This document shows positions 62,987-64,000 of a stretch of DNA of 64,000 bases, one piece after another. Source of the DNA: CAYQDB01 sp964416195 (GTDB lineage: Bacteria > Zixibacteria > MSB-5A5 > GN15 > FEB-12). The notes beneath the pieces were generated by a model. It made no database searches. It was given only the letters and a program-made list of their open reading frames with translations, and had not been told where the DNA came from. The stretch covers positions 169,467 through 233,466 of the forward strand of contig CAYQDB010000002.1 in assembly GCA_964416195.1 (NCBI GenBank). The letters are read 5' to 3'. Position 1 is the first letter of the stretch. Every line of letters starts with the position of its first letter. A program made the translations under genes and the position numbers.

Positions 62987-63949
62987 GTGGGAAAACTGAC
63001 CATCAGGGAGTTGTCCGCAGGGGGGCTTATTGCGGCGCTTTACACAATTCTCAGCCTCGTCTTTTTGCCGATATCTTTCGGTGTCTATCAAATCAGAATT
63101 GCCGAAGCTCTTACTATCCTTCCGTTCTTGACCAGAGCCGCCATTCCGGGGCTTTATATCGGCTGTCTGCTGGCTAATATCTTCGGCGGCATGGGCTGGC
63201 TTGACATTGTGTTTGGCCCCATAATCACACTTGCGGCGGCGGTGCTGACACATCTTGTTCGCCGTCTGTCCAGAAGTACCATAAGCGCTCTCTTGGTAGG
63301 TCTACTGATTTTTTTCATGTGGGCAGGAGCGCTCTATTTTCTGACTTCATTCAAAATGACCATGGGTACGGCGGTTGGCACCATATTATCGATTGTCAGT
63401 CTGTTACTGATGACGTATACAGTATTCAAACAAGGCGATAACACCGGCTCACGCGCCTCGGTGCTGGTCTTGAAGCTGTTGGCGGTAATTATAACCGCAA
63501 TCTCGATAGTTTTGCTCATAACCACCGGCGATATTTACTTCATTGTGGTGGGTGCCCTCCTGATGATTGCAGCGTGGCTGTTGGTCATGCTGCTGGTGCA
63601 ATCTTGGTTTGCGGTAATTATAATAGTGATTTCAATAGTCTTGCTCATAACCACCAGCGACATTTACTTCATTGTGGTGGGTGCTTTCCTGATGATTGCA
63701 GCGTTACTGTTGGTCATGCTGCTGGCGCAATTCTGGTTTCAGGGAAAGAATCCGAATATCCTTATCGCTCCGCTTCCGCCAGTATTATTGAACGCTTTCG
63801 GGGTGTCGCTTTACCTGGCGCCCCTGCTGGGATTTAACTACTGGTTTTCCGTCCAGATGGTTGGAGTGGGTCAATTGATCGCCTGTTACCTGATAGGCCT
63901 GCCGGTGTTGATGGCGCTGAGGAAGCGGAAAGTATTTGAAAATGAGTAG
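62987..63949 (+). CDS. QueT-family transporter with a duplicated membrane insert
   Basis: The protein has 320 residues from GTG 62987, about twice the normal QueT length of 160-170. The N-terminal segment TIRELSAGGLIAALYTILSL and IRIAEALTILPFL, and the C-terminal PLLGFNYWFSVQMVGVGQLIACYLIGLP, match QueT, a putative transporter of queuosine precursors. Residues about 110-260 are an inserted hydrophobic region not seen in the family. It holds two 43-residue near-identical units (DIYFIVVGA, LLVMLLVQSWF and LLVMLLAQFWF). Likely an inner-membrane protein. Confidence 0.85.
   Translation: MGKLTIRELSAGGLIAALYTILSLVFLPISFGVYQIRIAEALTILPFLTRAAIPGLYIGCLLANIFGGMGWLDIVFGPIITLAAAVLTHLVRRLSRSTISALLVGLLIFFMWAGALYFLTSFKMTMGTAVGTILSIVSLLLMTYTVFKQGDNTGSRASVLVLKLLAVIITAISIVLLITTGDIYFIVVGALLMIAAWLLVMLLVQSWFAVIIIVISIVLLITTSDIYFIVVGAFLMIAALLLVMLLAQFWFQGKNPNILIAPLPPVLLNAFGVSLYLAPLLGFNYWFSVQMVGVGQLIACYLIGLPVLMALRKRKVFENE
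63482..63739 (+). repeat. Two tandem 129-bp repeats inside the QueT-like gene
   Basis: Units at 63482-63610 and 63611-63739 both begin GCGGTAATTATAA and end TGGTTT, and they are highly similar over all 129 bases. The period is a multiple of three, so the frame is kept. The duplication is recent, as most differences are single substitutions. Confidence 0.9.
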
Positions 63950-63973
63950 GGCAGAACCCAAAGCGGTTCTGCC
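63950..63973. terminator. Perfect hairpin after the QueT-like gene
   Basis: GGCAGAACC (63950-63958) and GGTTCTGCC (63965-63973) form a nine-base perfect stem with a six-base loop right after the stop codon. No T-run follows. It is a probable end signal of the regulator and transporter operon. Confidence 0.6.
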
Positions 63974-64000
63974 AACCCAACCATAGGCAGAAGCACAAGG

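Noticed and set aside
63482..63739. CRISPR-like repeat
   Set aside because: Two adjoining 129-bp units with no spacers inside a coding frame; it is a protein-coding tandem duplication.

Overview
The window looks like a chromosomal stretch of a Gram-negative bacterium of the FCB group, most likely candidate phylum Zixibacteria. This assignment is an inference from protein style. Many secreted proteins end in paired dockerin-like repeats of the type GNVDxxx..IDVADLTYLVxYLFxxGPPPPC. There are two adjacent GWxTD-domain proteins, DUF1573 proteins, an outer-membrane efflux system and a C-terminal FlgD/T9SS-like sorting tail. Base composition is moderate, with locally AT-rich intergenic DNA.

Layout. 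(1) 1-3.35 kb: the end of a methyltransferase-like gene, a minus-strand lipoprotein pair (LpoB-like and COG3014-like) and a metallo-beta-lactamase-fold gene. (2) 3.4-17.4 kb: an accessory-looking zone with a long palindromic element, three large secreted beta-helix or dockerin proteins, a decayed IS256-type transposase, a truncated CGGC-domain gene, and a roughly 340-bp duplication of a promoter plus signal-peptide segment that ends in a pseudogene. folE and a membrane glycosyltransferase lie inside it. (3) 17.4-22.8 kb: tRNA-Pro, rlmN, two uncharacterised secreted proteins, archease and rtcB (RNA modification and repair). (4) 23-25 kb: a secreted papain-like protease with dockerin. Two copies of a 163-bp inverted-repeat element flank the rtcB-protease stretch. 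(5) 25.3-39.8 kb: membrane pyrophosphatase, a Yip1-like protein, then a MacAB/TolC-type operon whose permease pair was duplicated in tandem. Only the tail of the second ATPase survives. Two GWxTD proteins follow. (6) 39.8-47.2 kb, minus strand: two DUF1573 proteins, one with an in-frame UGA replacing a conserved Cys; a GlcD-type oxidase; an exported bleomycin-hydrolase-like protease; and a large cohesin-like surface protein. (7) 47.4-64 kb: a HisRS with an alphaproteobacterial-style motif 2, a DASS transporter, an S9 peptidase lipoprotein, an ECF sigma/anti-sigma pair, an initiator-tRNA remnant, OsmC, a C69 dipeptidase, glutamine synthetase without the adenylylation Tyr, a cohesin-dockerin-SGNH-like protein, an HTH regulator and a QueT-type transporter carrying a duplicated 43-residue membrane insert.

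The strongest novelty lead is the DUF1573 gene at 39856-40623. It reads intact through a UGA at the first Cys of a CxC motif and has a hairpin placed as bacterial SECIS elements are, so it is a candidate selenoprotein. Other leads are the shuffled dockerin/TSP3 secretome with its duplicated promoter-signal block, the tandem-duplicated ABC operon, the expanded QueT and a small family of inverted-repeat elements. No CRISPR array, rRNA, complete transposon or prophage was seen.
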